A DNA stretch of 64,000 nt. Origin: Chryseobacterium sp. JAH. Lineage in GTDB: Bacteria; Bacteroidota; Bacteroidia; Flavobacteriales; Weeksellaceae. Below are positions 9,071-18,156 of this stretch, piece after piece. The stretch lies in contig NZ_LMAH01000003.1 in NCBI RefSeq assembly GCF_001507335.1, forward strand, positions 248,001 through 312,000, in the 5' to 3' direction. The first letter of the stretch is position 1. Every line of letters starts with the position of its first letter. The notes under the pieces were generated by a model, which saw nothing but the letters and a program-made list of their open reading frames with translations, was not told where the DNA came from and did no database searches. The translations under genes were made by a program, and so were the position numbers.

Positions 9071-10345
9071 GTGTCTATCAAATCAAAATTTTTAAACTTT
9101 TTTAAAATTGTTTTCCCTGCCACGCTTGTAGAATTGGGAATTTTCATCTTCTTTTTATCTGCTTATGGAATTCTGGGTTCTTACATTGCAATCCACTACA
9201 GAATCATTTTCGACAGCAGAATTCCCTGGGATGCATACTTTAGTTTTGACAACAAAGCCATCGTGATGACCGGCGGAAGTTTTGAAAGACACCCGCTCTC
9301 CTACTACTTTTTCAACTGGATGCGCGATTCTGTTTTACTCTTCACTAATGGAAAAACAGATCAGAATTTCAGACTGATTCTCGCTTGGCTAAGCAATTTC
9401 ACCATTAGTTTAAGTCTAATTCAAGTGTTCAAATATTTAAAAAACATCATCAGACTTCCACTGCTTATCAGTGTTCTGATTGTCTTCTTTTTTAGTTTAT
9501 TTTCAACAAATATTCTTCTTTCGTTCACTCCAGAAACCTACACTTACACCTTGTTGCTTTTGGTTTTGTTTAATTATTACACAGCGATAAAGTTTCAAAA
9601 AGATGGCAAAATAGCTGGTTCTGCGTTGGTTCTTGCAGGAGTAACCATTGGTGGACTTACGGTGACGAATATTGTGAAAATTTTCATACCGGTAATTTTC
9701 GAAAAAGGGTTGTTTAAAAGCTGGAAAAAATTTGGAAATGCAGCATTTAGAGTGGTACTTGCTGTAGGAGTTTTTGTTCTTTTGTATCTCAACAGAATCA
9801 ATTTCAAATATCAGAACATCCTTTCAAAATCTGGCGAACAGTACGAAAAGTTCTCTAATGTGAAGTCGACTCCGATCTGGGATATGATCTACTCATACTT
9901 TTTTGGTGGAAACATTCTTTTTCCGAGCTTTTTCATTCGTGAAAAACATAATATGAAAGGTTTTTATTTCAAAGCGATCTTTATGGAAACCTATTCTACA
10001 GCTTTTACCTATATTTTTATTGCGCTGACGCTAGGAATTCTTTTGTGGAGTTATGGTAAGAATTTCAAGAATAAATTGGTTCAGATCATCATGCTTTCTT
10101 TTCTGGTAGACATTGTCATTCACTGCATCTTCAGATTTGGCCTACATACCTCATACATCTATGGCGGGCACTTTATTTTTGTCTATCCTTTACTTTTGGG
10201 CTGGTTATTCTCTGCATATCATAATTCACCAAAAACACTTTCGTTTCTTACTACAACAACAGGTATTTTGACTGTCTATTTATTGCTCAACAATTACCAT
10301 AGAATGATAGATTTTTTTGAATTTCTGAACAGATATTACGCATAA
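9071..10345 (+). CDS. Polytopic membrane protein, DUF6080-like
   Basis: Integral membrane protein of about 424 residues with roughly ten hydrophobic segments. The layout (first helix, then a soluble loop with an acidic ESR-like SRIPWDAYFSFDN stretch and later FTPETYTY) resembles GT-C type glycosyltransferases that use polyprenyl-phosphate sugars, but I see no diagnostic catalytic motif. I believe it belongs to the Bacteroidetes family DUF6080; that name is from memory and not certain. No ATG is available near the N-terminus. A TTG at 9053 lies inside the -7 box, so the GTG at 9071 (giving MSIKSKFLNFFK) is preferred. It ends at a strong bidirectional terminator shared with the convergent SPOR gene. 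Confidence 0.6.
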   Translation: MSIKSKFLNFFKIVFPATLVELGIFIFFLSAYGILGSYIAIHYRIIFDSRIPWDAYFSFDNKAIVMTGGSFERHPLSYYFFNWMRDSVLLFTNGKTDQNFRLILAWLSNFTISLSLIQVFKYLKNIIRLPLLISVLIVFFFSLFSTNILLSFTPETYTYTLLLLVLFNYYTAIKFQKDGKIAGSALVLAGVTIGGLTVTNIVKIFIPVIFEKGLFKSWKKFGNAAFRVVLAVGVFVLLYLNRINFKYQNILSKSGEQYEKFSNVKSTPIWDMIYSYFFGGNILFPSFFIREKHNMKGFYFKAIFMETYSTAFTYIFIALTLGILLWSYGKNFKNKLVQIIMLSFLVDIVIHCIFRFGLHTSYIYGGHFIFVYPLLLGWLFSAYHNSPKTLSFLTTTTGILTVYLLLNNYHRMIDFFEFLNRYYA

Positions 10346-10387
10346 AAAAAGGGCTGAGAAAATTAATTTTCTCAGCCCTTTTTTTTA
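10345..10387. terminator. Bidirectional terminator between convergent genes
   Basis: A long perfect inverted repeat (AAAAAAGGGCTGAGAAAATT and its complement) has A on one side and T on the other, so it can stop transcription from both the membrane protein gene (plus) and the SPOR gene (minus). Confidence 0.9.
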
Positions 10388-10397
10388 TTTTTAAGTA

Positions 10398-10928
10398 CTA
10401 CTTGGCTTCTGCACAAAAAATTCTGTACTGTACAGCAACAGCAGATTTGAAATATTCTCGCACTCTCGAAAGATCAGACGCAGCACTCTGTTTTGTAAAA
10501 TAGCTTCCCGCTAGTATTTTATAATTTGGTCTAAGTGAAGCATCTGTTTCCACTTTTAGATTAGGAAATCTTTTTCTGAAATAGGCTTTAATTTCGTTGG
10601 CCTCATCATTACTTTTTACCGTAGTGATCTGAATTTTAAACCCTAAGATTCTTGGATTCTTTCTGCAAACTTCTGCGTTCGTCAATTCTCTGCTTGGAAC
10701 AAAAATCTTTGCAGGTCTTGCCGGAGTATCATCATAATCAACGGGACTACTCACTACAACCCGCGAACATTTCTCTTCCAAACCCTTCATTGCATCGTTC
10801 ACACGCGAATCCATCGTCATCACCAGCTCTGTACCAGAAAGTGTATCCCTTTTTACAACCTGTTGGGCATCAACGGTATAAAAACCAAAGAAAGAGAGCA
10901 CCGAAAATATTTTAATGAAATTTCCCAT
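10398..10928 (-). CDS. Secreted SPOR-domain protein
   Basis: Periplasmic protein of 176 residues with an N-terminal signal peptide (ending near VDAQ, residue 21) and a C-terminal SPOR domain (about residues 98-172). SPOR domains bind denuded peptidoglycan at division sites. The domain is shown by the GFKIQITTVKSNDEANEIKA start, the R/F-rich middle and the PNYKILAGSYFTKQSAASDL segment. The part between signal and SPOR domain is short and not recognisable. The gene is monocistronic, with an ideal promoter upstream (10944-10973) and a bidirectional terminator downstream. A role in cell-wall remodelling or division is inferred from the domain only. Confidence 0.85.
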   Translation of the reverse strand: MGNFIKIFSVLSFFGFYTVDAQQVVKRDTLSGTELVMTMDSRVNDAMKGLEEKCSRVVVSSPVDYDDTPARPAKIFVPSRELTNAEVCRKNPRILGFKIQITTVKSNDEANEIKAYFRKRFPNLKVETDASLRPNYKILAGSYFTKQSAASDLSRVREYFKSAVAVQYRIFCAEAK

Positions 10929-10943
10929 TTAAACTTGTTTCTG

Positions 10944-10973
10944 CAAATTTAGAATAATTTAAAAATACAGCAA
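10944..10973 (-). promoter_or_regulatory. Bacteroidetes-type promoter of the SPOR gene
   Basis: On the minus strand TTG (10971-10973) is followed by exactly 19 bases and TAAATTTG (10944-10951). This is a full match to the TTG-N19-TAnnTTTG promoter, 16 bases before the start codon. Confidence 0.75.
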
Positions 10974-11057
10974 CCATAGTTATTTAGAATAATTACAAAT
11001 TAAACGTTAATGACATTTTCCCTTTTGGTTATACCGTTAAATTCATGTTAAAAATAT

Positions 11058-11065
11058 TATTTTTG
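11058..11065 (+). promoter_or_regulatory. -7 box (TATTTTTG) of the act operon
   Basis: TATTTTTG matches TAnnTTTG, 46 bases before the actA ATG. No TTG sits at the usual distance, so the -33 part is weak or different. The rest of the 183-base divergent region shows no other clear signal. Confidence 0.45.
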
Positions 11066-11111
11066 CGGGATTGATTACAGTTTCAATATTTACTAACATA
11101 AGATAATTTAA

Positions 11112-12467
11112 ATGATTAGTTGGAGAAAGCATTATAAAAAAGGGCTGATTGCGATAGGTTTATTGCTATCAACAAGTGCTTCAATTTACGGGCAAGACGG
11201 CGATCCTAAAAATGGTGAGAAACTTTTTAAAGCAAATTGTACAGCATGTCATGCTTTAGACAAACAGGTTGTAGGACCAGCGCTGAAAGGTGTGGTAGAA
11301 AGACTTAAGTCTGAGCAAGGATTGGATACAGCATGGCTTCATAAGTGGATTAAAGACAACAAAGCACTCAGAGCTTCTGGCGACAAGTATGCCAACGAAG
11401 TTTTTGAAAAATTCAATAAGACTGAAATGCAGGTCTTTCCTAATCTTGCAGATAAGGATATCGACGATATTTTAGCGTACACCACTAATCCTCCGGCACC
11501 AGAGCCGGAAAAAACTGCTGAAGCAGCACCTGGAACAGAAGCTACAGCTGCACCAGCTAACAACACTACTTCAAGCATTGTAATCATTTCACTTTTGGCA
11601 ATTGCCGGTTTATTGGTTTGGATCTTAATCAAACTAAGACAGCTTGTGAAAATGGGTCAATCTGAGGATTTGGCTGGGCTTAACGAAAGCAGAGTAAAAT
11701 CTTTCAGCGAAATCTATGAAAAATACCACTACATCGGTAAAGGTCTTTTAGCTGTTTTAGCTATTTTGGCAACTTACGGTGTATGGAACTGGATCATGTG
11801 GATTGGTGTTTACAAAGGATATAAGCCAGATCAACCCATCTATTTCTCTCACAAAATTCACGCAGGAGAAAACAAAATCGACTGTCAACTATGTCACTCA
11901 AGTGCTAAATACGGTAAGGTTTCTGAAATTCCTTCTATGAACGTTTGTATGAACTGTCACAGAACAATTTCTGAGTACAACGGTAAATATCTTGAGCCAG
12001 GAAAAGACAAAGCATTCTACGATGGCGAAATCAAAAAGATTTACGAACATACTGGTTGGGATTCTGAAAAACAACAGTACACAGGTAAAACATCTCCTGT
12101 AGAATGGACAAGAATTCACAACATGCCAGATTTCGTTTACTTCAACCACTCTCAACACGTTGTAGCAGGTGAACAAGCGATTATCAACTCATTCAACAAG
12201 AAAAATCCTGACAACAAGATTGATGTTGTATGTAAAGCATGTCACGGTAAAATTGATACAATGAATGTGGTACAAATGGCAAACGACTTCACTATGGGAT
12301 GGTGTATCGAATGTCACAGAACGACTGAAATTGATATGAACAACGGTTATAATAAAGAATACTTCAAAAATCTACACGAAAAGCTTAAGAAGCAATACCC
12401 TCAAGATGGTGGTAAGATTACTGTAGATGCGATTGGAGGTCTTGAGTGTGGTAAATGTCATTATTAA
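11112..12467 (+). CDS. actA: Alternative complex III multiheme cytochrome c subunit ActA
   Basis: Multiheme cytochrome c subunit of alternative complex III, a quinol oxidoreductase that replaces the bc1 complex in many Bacteroidetes. Six CXXCH heme-c motifs are visible, with first Cys near residues 43, 258, 279, 374, 398 and 446. The first is in an N-terminal class I cytochrome c domain (GEKLFKANCTACHALD), followed by an Ala/Pro/Glu-rich linker and a transmembrane segment (about 155-177). A second transmembrane segment (about 213-235) precedes the pentaheme domain. The Rhodothermus marinus subunit is described as pentaheme, so the N-terminal heme domain is an addition relative to that enzyme. 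First gene of actABCDEF, 23 bases before actB. Confidence 0.92.
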   Translation: MISWRKHYKKGLIAIGLLLSTSASIYGQDGDPKNGEKLFKANCTACHALDKQVVGPALKGVVERLKSEQGLDTAWLHKWIKDNKALRASGDKYANEVFEKFNKTEMQVFPNLADKDIDDILAYTTNPPAPEPEKTAEAAPGTEATAAPANNTTSSIVIISLLAIAGLLVWILIKLRQLVKMGQSEDLAGLNESRVKSFSEIYEKYHYIGKGLLAVLAILATYGVWNWIMWIGVYKGYKPDQPIYFSHKIHAGENKIDCQLCHSSAKYGKVSEIPSMNVCMNCHRTISEYNGKYLEPGKDKAFYDGEIKKIYEHTGWDSEKQQYTGKTSPVEWTRIHNMPDFVYFNHSQHVVAGEQAIINSFNKKNPDNKIDVVCKACHGKIDTMNVVQMANDFTMGWCIECHRTTEIDMNNGYNKEYFKNLHEKLKKQYPQDGGKITVDAIGGLECGKCHY

Positions 12468-12490
12468 TAACTAAAAAATCAGAAGTATAA

Positions 12491-15400
12491 ATGGCTTCAA
12501 ACAAAATACAATTTAGAAGTATTCACGAACTTAAAGACCCAGCTTTAAATGGTAAGCTGGCTCTTAAAGAGTTCCAAGAAGAAATTCCGGTAGAAGATTT
12601 CTTAGCAGATGCAGAAAAAAGTGACGCTAGTACAACAAGAAGAGATTTCTTAAAGTTATTAGGATTCTCTACTGCAGCAGTTACTTTAGCAGCTTGTGAG
12701 GCACCGGTAATCAAAACAATTCCTTATGTGGTAAAACCACATGATATCATTCCTGGAGTTCCTAACTATTACGCTTCAACATATTTTGACGGTTTCGATT
12801 TCGCAAGTGTTTTAGTAAAAACCAGAGAAGGAAGACCTATCAAAATTGATCCGAACCCAGCAGCTGGTGATTTAGGTAAAACCAACGCAAGAGCTCAGGC
12901 AAGTGTACTTTCTCTTTATGATAACGATAAAGTAAAGCAGCCTAAGTTTGAAGGTAAAGACGAAACTTTTGATAAAGTAGATGATTATGTAATCAAAGGT
13001 TTAGAAGAAGCTAAAGCTTCAGGTAAAAGAATTGTTTTATTATCTCACTCTTTTGCTTCGCCTACTTTCAAAAAATTATTTGCTGAATTCAAAGCTAAAT
13101 ATCCTACCGCTGAACTGGTAACTTATGATGCAATTCCTTACGCTGCTTCTTTGGATGCTGCACAGGAAGTATTCGGACAGAGAGCTTTACCTGTTTATGA
13201 CCTAAAAGGTTCTGAGTTGGTGGTTGCTTTTCAGGCAGATTTCTTAGGAGACTACAACGCATCAAGTTTAGAAACTTCTTACGCTGCAGCGAGAAAGCCA
13301 GGAGCAAACATGATGAGACACATCCAAGTGGAATCAAACATGTCATTGACTGGTGCTAATGCAGATTCAAGATACAGATTAAAGCCAAGTGCTGTAAACA
13401 AAACTTTGGTTGAAGTTTACAACGCAATCGTTGGAGGTGGCTCTTCAGATAAATTAGCTAACGAGATTGCTAAAGAATTGGCAGCAAAAGGCAGCAAAGC
13501 TGTAGTTTTCGCTGACGGTTCCAAAGGTGCTCAGGTTTTAGCTCACTTAATCAACCAAAAATTAGGATCTGTAGCTTTCACTGGTAAAGCGAACTTCCTA
13601 AAAGAATTTGATAAAGTAAGATTCCAGGAATTTTTAGGATGGGTAAACGGTGGACATGTTGGTGTTTTAATCACAAACAATGTAGACCCAATTTATTCTC
13701 ACCACAAAGGACAGGATTTCAAAAAATCTTTGGCTAAAGTTCCTTATGTTATTGCTGTTGCAGAAAAGAAAAATGAAATGTATAAAGCAGCGAAAGCTGT
13801 AATTCCGGTAGCTAACTGGCTAGAATCTTGGGGTGATATTGAACCTCAGTCTGGAGTTTATTCATTGATGCAGCCTACAATCCAAAAAATCTATAAATCA
13901 AGACAGATTGAAGAATCTCTATTGGTTTGGAAAAACGGAAAGAACAACGCAGCTAACAATTATTATGATTACTTAAAAGCGAATTCAGCTTCTGTTTTAG
14001 GTGGAACTTCATTCAACAAAGCTTTGTATAACGGTATCGTAGCTTCTACTAATGCAACTACTTTATCTTACGCTGGCGGAAATGCTGCACAGGCTGTTGC
14101 TGAATTAGGAAACTTTAAAGCTTCAGATCTAGAATTAGTTTTATATACGAAGACTTCTATTGGAGACGGAACTCAGGCAAACAACCCTTGGTTGCAGGAA
14201 TTACCAGATCCATTGACAAGAATGTCTTGGGATAACTACTTGACAATTTCTCCGAAAGACGCTCAAAGATTAGAAATAGAAAACGATCTGAATGCAAGAA
14301 TGCAGTTAGACGGTTCTGTTGTAAATCTTACAGTAAACGGAGTAACTATAGAAAACGTTCCTGTATTTATTCAGCCAGGTCAGGCAGACGGATCAGTAGG
14401 TCTTGCGCTTGGTTACGGTAAAAAAGATTCAGGAGCAACTGCAGATACTGGGGTAAATGCTTATCCTTTATTTGATGGTTCTAACCTTACAATTTCTAAT
14501 GTTAAAATAGAAAAGACAGGTGAAAGCCACGAATTTGCAGGTATTCAGCTTCAAAATACCCTAATGGGTCGTTATGATATTGCGAAAGAAGTTCCTTTAA
14601 CGGAATACTTAAATGTTGCATTTGACGACGAACACCACGGATGGAATAAGCCATTGGAATACCACACTATCAGCGGTGCATTACCAGCAGGTAAAATTGA
14701 CCTTTGGGATGCATTTGATGATACTGACGGTCCTCACTTTAACTTATCCGTTGACTTGAACTCTTGTACTGGTTGTGGAGCATGTATTATTGCTTGTCAG
14801 GCAGAAAACAACGTTCCTGTAGTAGGAAAAGAAGAGATCAGAATGTCTAGAGATATGTATTGGTTGAGAATTGACCGTTACTATTCTGCAAAAGAAAAAA
14901 TCGAGACTAAAGAAGGTGTAGAAAGAGGCTTAAATGTTCCTCAGTTGTACGACATCTTGATTGAACCAAATGAAAGTCCGGATGTGATCTTCCAACCGGT
15001 AATGTGTCAGCACTGTAACCATGCTCCTTGTGAAACAGTATGTCCGGTAGCGGCTACTTCTCACGGTAAGCAAGGTCAAAACCATATGGCTTACAACAGA
15101 TGTATCGGTACAAGATATTGTGCAAACAACTGTCCGTACAAAGTAAGACGTTTCAACTGGTTTACTTACAATATGAACGATCGTTTTGATTTCAATCAAA
15201 ATAACGATTTAGGAAGAATGGTACTTAACCCGGATGTTGTTGTAAGAACAAGAGGGGTAATGGAAAAATGTTCATTATGTATCCAGCAGACTCAGGCAAC
15301 CATCTTAAATGCTAAGAAGGAAAACAGAAAAGTAACAGACAATGAATTTAAAAATTCAGTTGCTTGTGCTTCGGCATGTTCTACAGGATCATTGACTTTT

Positions 15401-15535
15401 GGAGACATGAATGACAAAGAATCTGAAGTGAGAGAATTATATTCTAGCAACAGAAGATATCATTTACTTGAAGAGATCGGCACAAAACCAAACGTGTTCT
15501 ATCACACTAAAGTAAGAAACAGAGTAGAAAATTAA
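12491..15535 (+). CDS. actB: Alternative complex III iron-sulfur subunit ActB (fused molybdopterin-like and Fe-S domains)
   Basis: Large Fe-S subunit of alternative complex III. A twin-arginine signal (TTRRDFLKLLGFSTAA, near residues 47-62) is followed by Ala-Ala-Cys, so the protein is exported folded and may be lipid-anchored. Residues from about 75 to 720 resemble molybdopterin oxidoreductases, but the family is known to lack the Mo cofactor. The C-terminal ferredoxin-like part (about 740-980) has CTGCGACIIACQ near 759, CQHCNHAPCETVCP, CIGTRYCANNCP and CSLCIQQ/CASAC, enough for four Fe-S clusters. It is a single polypeptide, where some organisms have split B1/B2 forms. It transfers electrons between quinol and the heme subunits and lies between actA and actC with short gaps. 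Confidence 0.95.
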   Translation: MASNKIQFRSIHELKDPALNGKLALKEFQEEIPVEDFLADAEKSDASTTRRDFLKLLGFSTAAVTLAACEAPVIKTIPYVVKPHDIIPGVPNYYASTYFDGFDFASVLVKTREGRPIKIDPNPAAGDLGKTNARAQASVLSLYDNDKVKQPKFEGKDETFDKVDDYVIKGLEEAKASGKRIVLLSHSFASPTFKKLFAEFKAKYPTAELVTYDAIPYAASLDAAQEVFGQRALPVYDLKGSELVVAFQADFLGDYNASSLETSYAAARKPGANMMRHIQVESNMSLTGANADSRYRLKPSAVNKTLVEVYNAIVGGGSSDKLANEIAKELAAKGSKAVVFADGSKGAQVLAHLINQKLGSVAFTGKANFLKEFDKVRFQEFLGWVNGGHVGVLITNNVDPIYSHHKGQDFKKSLAKVPYVIAVAEKKNEMYKAAKAVIPVANWLESWGDIEPQSGVYSLMQPTIQKIYKSRQIEESLLVWKNGKNNAANNYYDYLKANSASVLGGTSFNKALYNGIVASTNATTLSYAGGNAAQAVAELGNFKASDLELVLYTKTSIGDGTQANNPWLQELPDPLTRMSWDNYLTISPKDAQRLEIENDLNARMQLDGSVVNLTVNGVTIENVPVFIQPGQADGSVGLALGYGKKDSGATADTGVNAYPLFDGSNLTISNVKIEKTGESHEFAGIQLQNTLMGRYDIAKEVPLTEYLNVAFDDEHHGWNKPLEYHTISGALPAGKIDLWDAFDDTDGPHFNLSVDLNSCTGCGACIIACQAENNVPVVGKEEIRMSRDMYWLRIDRYYSAKEKIETKEGVERGLNVPQLYDILIEPNESPDVIFQPVMCQHCNHAPCETVCPVAATSHGKQGQNHMAYNRCIGTRYCANNCPYKVRRFNWFTYNMNDRFDFNQNNDLGRMVLNPDVVVRTRGVMEKCSLCIQQTQATILNAKKENRKVTDNEFKNSVACASACSTGSLTFGDMNDKESEVRELYSSNRRYHLLEEIGTKPNVFYHTKVRNRVEN

Positions 15536-15560
15536 AGTTTAAATAATAAATAGGTAAAAA

Positions 15561-16958
15561 ATGTCAGGACATTACGAAGCTCCGATAAGGGAACCTCTGA
15601 TTATTGGTCACAAAACTTATCACGATATCACAGAAGATATTGCACGACCTATAGAAGAAAGAGCAGGAAAATTATGGTGGGTATCACTATATGCAGCCTT
15701 AGTTCTATTCATCTACGGATTTGGCTGTATCGCCTACACTATCGGGACAGGTATTGGAGCATGGGGGCTTAACAGAACTATTAACTGGGGTTGGGATATT
15801 ACCAACTTCGTATGGTGGGTAGGTATCGGTCACGCCGGAACCTTAATCTCAGCAGTATTATTATTATTTAGACAACGTTGGAGAATGTCTGTTAACCGTT
15901 CTGCGGAAGCGATGACGATCTTCGCAGTTGTACAGGCAGCAATCTTCCCGGTAATTCACATGGGTAGAGTTTGGGTTGGATATTGGGTATTCCCTCTTCC
16001 AAACCAGTTCGGTTCTCTTTGGGGGAACTTTAACTCTCCTCTACTTTGGGATGTATTTGCAATCTCAACCTATTTCTCAGTATCTACAGTATTCTGGTTT
16101 ATGGGATTGATTCCTGACTTTGCAATGATCAGAGACAGAGCAAAAACTCCTTGGACAAGAAAAATTTATACATTCCTTGCCTTCGGCTGGGGTGGTAAAG
16201 CAAAACACTGGCAGAGATTCGAAGAATTATCTTTGGTTCTTGCAGGTTTGGCTACTCCACTTGTATTCTCGGTACACACGACGGTATCTTTTGACTTTGC
16301 TACGTCAGTAATTAAAGGATGGCACTCTACGATCTATCCTCCTTACTTCGTTGCTGGAGCAATCTTCTCAGGATTTGCAATGGTACAGACCCTATTGTTG
16401 ATCGCAAGAAAAGTTTGTCACTTAGAAGATTACATCACTATGTATCATATCGAAATTATGAACATTGTAATTATCCTAACAGGTGGTATGGTAACAGTAG
16501 CTTATGCAACTGAATACTTCATCGGATGGTACTCTGGTTCTAGATATGAAGACTTTACTTATCTTTCTCCGGGTGCAGCAACAGGACCTTACTGGTGGGC
16601 ATTCTGGGCCTTGATATCATGTAACTTAATTATTCCGGCAGCGTTCTGGTTTAAAAGAGTAAGAACAAATATCATTGCTACATTTATTATTGCATTGATC
16701 ATCAACATCGGTATGTGGTTTGAGCGTTTTGACATTATCGTTATCAACCTTTCAAGAGACTACTTACCAGGATCTTGGACGATGTTTAAACCAACCATCA
16801 TCGATGTAGGTGTATACTTAGGAACTATCGGATTCTTCTCTGTATTATTCTTATTATATGCAAGAACATTCCCTGTAATCGCACAGGCTGAATTAAAATC
16901 GATTTTGAAAATCTCAGGTGAAACTTATAAAGCAAAAGAAGGAGATGAGCACCACTAA
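15561..16958 (+). CDS. actC: Alternative complex III quinol-binding membrane subunit ActC (NrfD/PsrC family)
   Basis: Polytopic membrane subunit of the NrfD/PsrC family with about ten transmembrane helices, thought to hold the menaquinol site of alternative complex III. The N-terminal EAPIREPLIIGHKTYHDI segment and WWVGIGHAGTLISA are typical of ActC. The length of 465 residues is usual. The ATG start lies 25 bases after actB, and the 3' end overlaps actD by 14 bases, which suggests translational coupling. A paralogous NrfD-type subunit, ActF, is encoded three genes later, as expected for this complex. Confidence 0.95.
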   Translation: MSGHYEAPIREPLIIGHKTYHDITEDIARPIEERAGKLWWVSLYAALVLFIYGFGCIAYTIGTGIGAWGLNRTINWGWDITNFVWWVGIGHAGTLISAVLLLFRQRWRMSVNRSAEAMTIFAVVQAAIFPVIHMGRVWVGYWVFPLPNQFGSLWGNFNSPLLWDVFAISTYFSVSTVFWFMGLIPDFAMIRDRAKTPWTRKIYTFLAFGWGGKAKHWQRFEELSLVLAGLATPLVFSVHTTVSFDFATSVIKGWHSTIYPPYFVAGAIFSGFAMVQTLLLIARKVCHLEDYITMYHIEIMNIVIILTGGMVTVAYATEYFIGWYSGSRYEDFTYLSPGAATGPYWWAFWALISCNLIIPAAFWFKRVRTNIIATFIIALIINIGMWFERFDIIVINLSRDYLPGSWTMFKPTIIDVGVYLGTIGFFSVLFLLYARTFPVIAQAELKSILKISGETYKAKEGDEHH

Positions 16959-17466
16959 AATTGTATACGGACTTTATGCTGATGACGACGATCTAATGAA
17001 CGGAGTTAAAGCATTCAACGATAAAGGAATCGCAATAAATGAAGTTTATACTCCATTCCCGGTTCACGGGCTAGATAAAGCTTTAGGTTTAAAGAAAACA
17101 AGAATTTCTGATGCTGCATTTATCTACGCTTTATATGGTGTGAGTATTGGCGCAACAGTTACTTGGTACGTAATGAATCATGACTGGCCTCAGAATATTG
17201 GTGGTAAACCAGCTTTTGACTGGGCACACAACATGCCGGCATTCGTAGTTCCAATGTTTGAATTAATGGTATTCTGTGCAGCACACATGATGTCTTTAAC
17301 TTTCTTGGTTAGAAACAAAATGTATCCTGGTGCTCCGGCTCAGAACCCAGATCCAAGAACTACAGATGATAAATTCATGATGGAATTTATTACTGAAGAT
17401 GTAGAATCTATTAAGCAGCTGCTTGTTGATACGGGAGTTGAAGAAATAACTGTTAAAGATGCTTAA
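16945..17466 (+). CDS. actD: Alternative complex III membrane subunit ActD (DUF3341)
   Basis: Small membrane subunit of alternative complex III, DUF3341 family, 173 residues. The start chosen is the ATG at 16945, preceded by a purine-rich GAAGGAG and giving MSTTKIVYGLYADDD; a GTG in the same frame at 16918 would only add nine residues inside actC. The soluble N-terminal domain has the family's VYTPFPVHGLDKALG segment, followed by two transmembrane helices (about residues 60-80 and 95-120) and a C-terminal cytoplasmic part. It overlaps actC by 14 bases and actE at its 3' end or leaves one base, depending on the actE start. Confidence 0.93.
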   Translation: MSTTKIVYGLYADDDDLMNGVKAFNDKGIAINEVYTPFPVHGLDKALGLKKTRISDAAFIYALYGVSIGATVTWYVMNHDWPQNIGGKPAFDWAHNMPAFVVPMFELMVFCAAHMMSLTFLVRNKMYPGAPAQNPDPRTTDDKFMMEFITEDVESIKQLLVDTGVEEITVKDA

Positions 17467-17467
17467 A

Positions 17468-18148
17468 ATGAAAAAGAATGTACTAAAAATTACAGCAGTT
17501 TTAGGTTTAACATCAGTTTTACTTAATTCTTGTGGACCGAAAGAGAATACACCACTGGTATATTTCCCGGATATGTACTTTCCGGTAGCTTACGATCCAT
17601 TAATGAAAGCTCAGGATGCATATTCAGATCATGAAAATGAAATTCCAGCATTTGCTAATAACAGCTTTGCTACGGGCCTTGCTCCGGTAGAAGGTTCTGT
17701 TGCTCAAAATAAAGACGGTGTTTTTGAAGAAAGTAAACTTCCGAAAAATCCGGACGAGTACAACGCAGGTTACGATGCTTCAAAAACATTAACTGCTTCT
17801 CCTTTGAATCCAGCTAACGCTGCGAAAGATATCGAAAGAGGTAAAATGTTATTTGACCGTACATGTTCAGCATGTCACGGAACTGGAGGTGATGGTCAGG
17901 GACCAATCGTTCAGAGTGGAGCCTACTCAGGTGTACCAAATTATGCAGACAGAGAAATCACTGTAGGTTCTGTTCATTATGTATTAACAAACGGTAGAAA
18001 TGCAATGGGTTCTTATGCAGGACAGCTGAACGCTGGAGACAGATGGAGAGTTGCGATGTATGTGATCAACGCTTTCAAAAAAGGCGCACCGGCAGCAGCA
18101 GCTTCAGCTACAGCAGCAAAAACAGATTCTACCGCAACTAAAAAATAA
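17468..18148 (+). CDS. actE: Alternative complex III monoheme cytochrome c lipoprotein ActE
   Basis: Monoheme cytochrome c subunit of alternative complex III, predicted to be lipid-anchored. A start at 17468 gives MKKNVLKITAVLG and a lipobox-like LLNSCG; an ATG at 17459, overlapping the end of actD by eight bases, would add only three residues. The mature N-terminus has the family motif VYFPDMYFPVAYDPL. One heme motif, CSACH, lies near residue 133 in the context MLFDRTCSACHGTGGDGQG, and a distal Met is available in NAMGSYAGQL. The C-terminus is Ala-rich. Likely the electron exit toward a terminal oxidase or soluble cytochrome. Confidence 0.92.
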   Translation: MKKNVLKITAVLGLTSVLLNSCGPKENTPLVYFPDMYFPVAYDPLMKAQDAYSDHENEIPAFANNSFATGLAPVEGSVAQNKDGVFEESKLPKNPDEYNAGYDASKTLTASPLNPANAAKDIERGKMLFDRTCSACHGTGGDGQGPIVQSGAYSGVPNYADREITVGSVHYVLTNGRNAMGSYAGQLNAGDRWRVAMYVINAFKKGAPAAAASATAAKTDSTATKK

Positions 18149-18156
18149 GAAAAGAA

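Noticed and set aside
12523..15199. Several minus-strand open frames inside actB
   Set aside because: No family likeness, no promoters; antisense shadows of a strongly biased gene.
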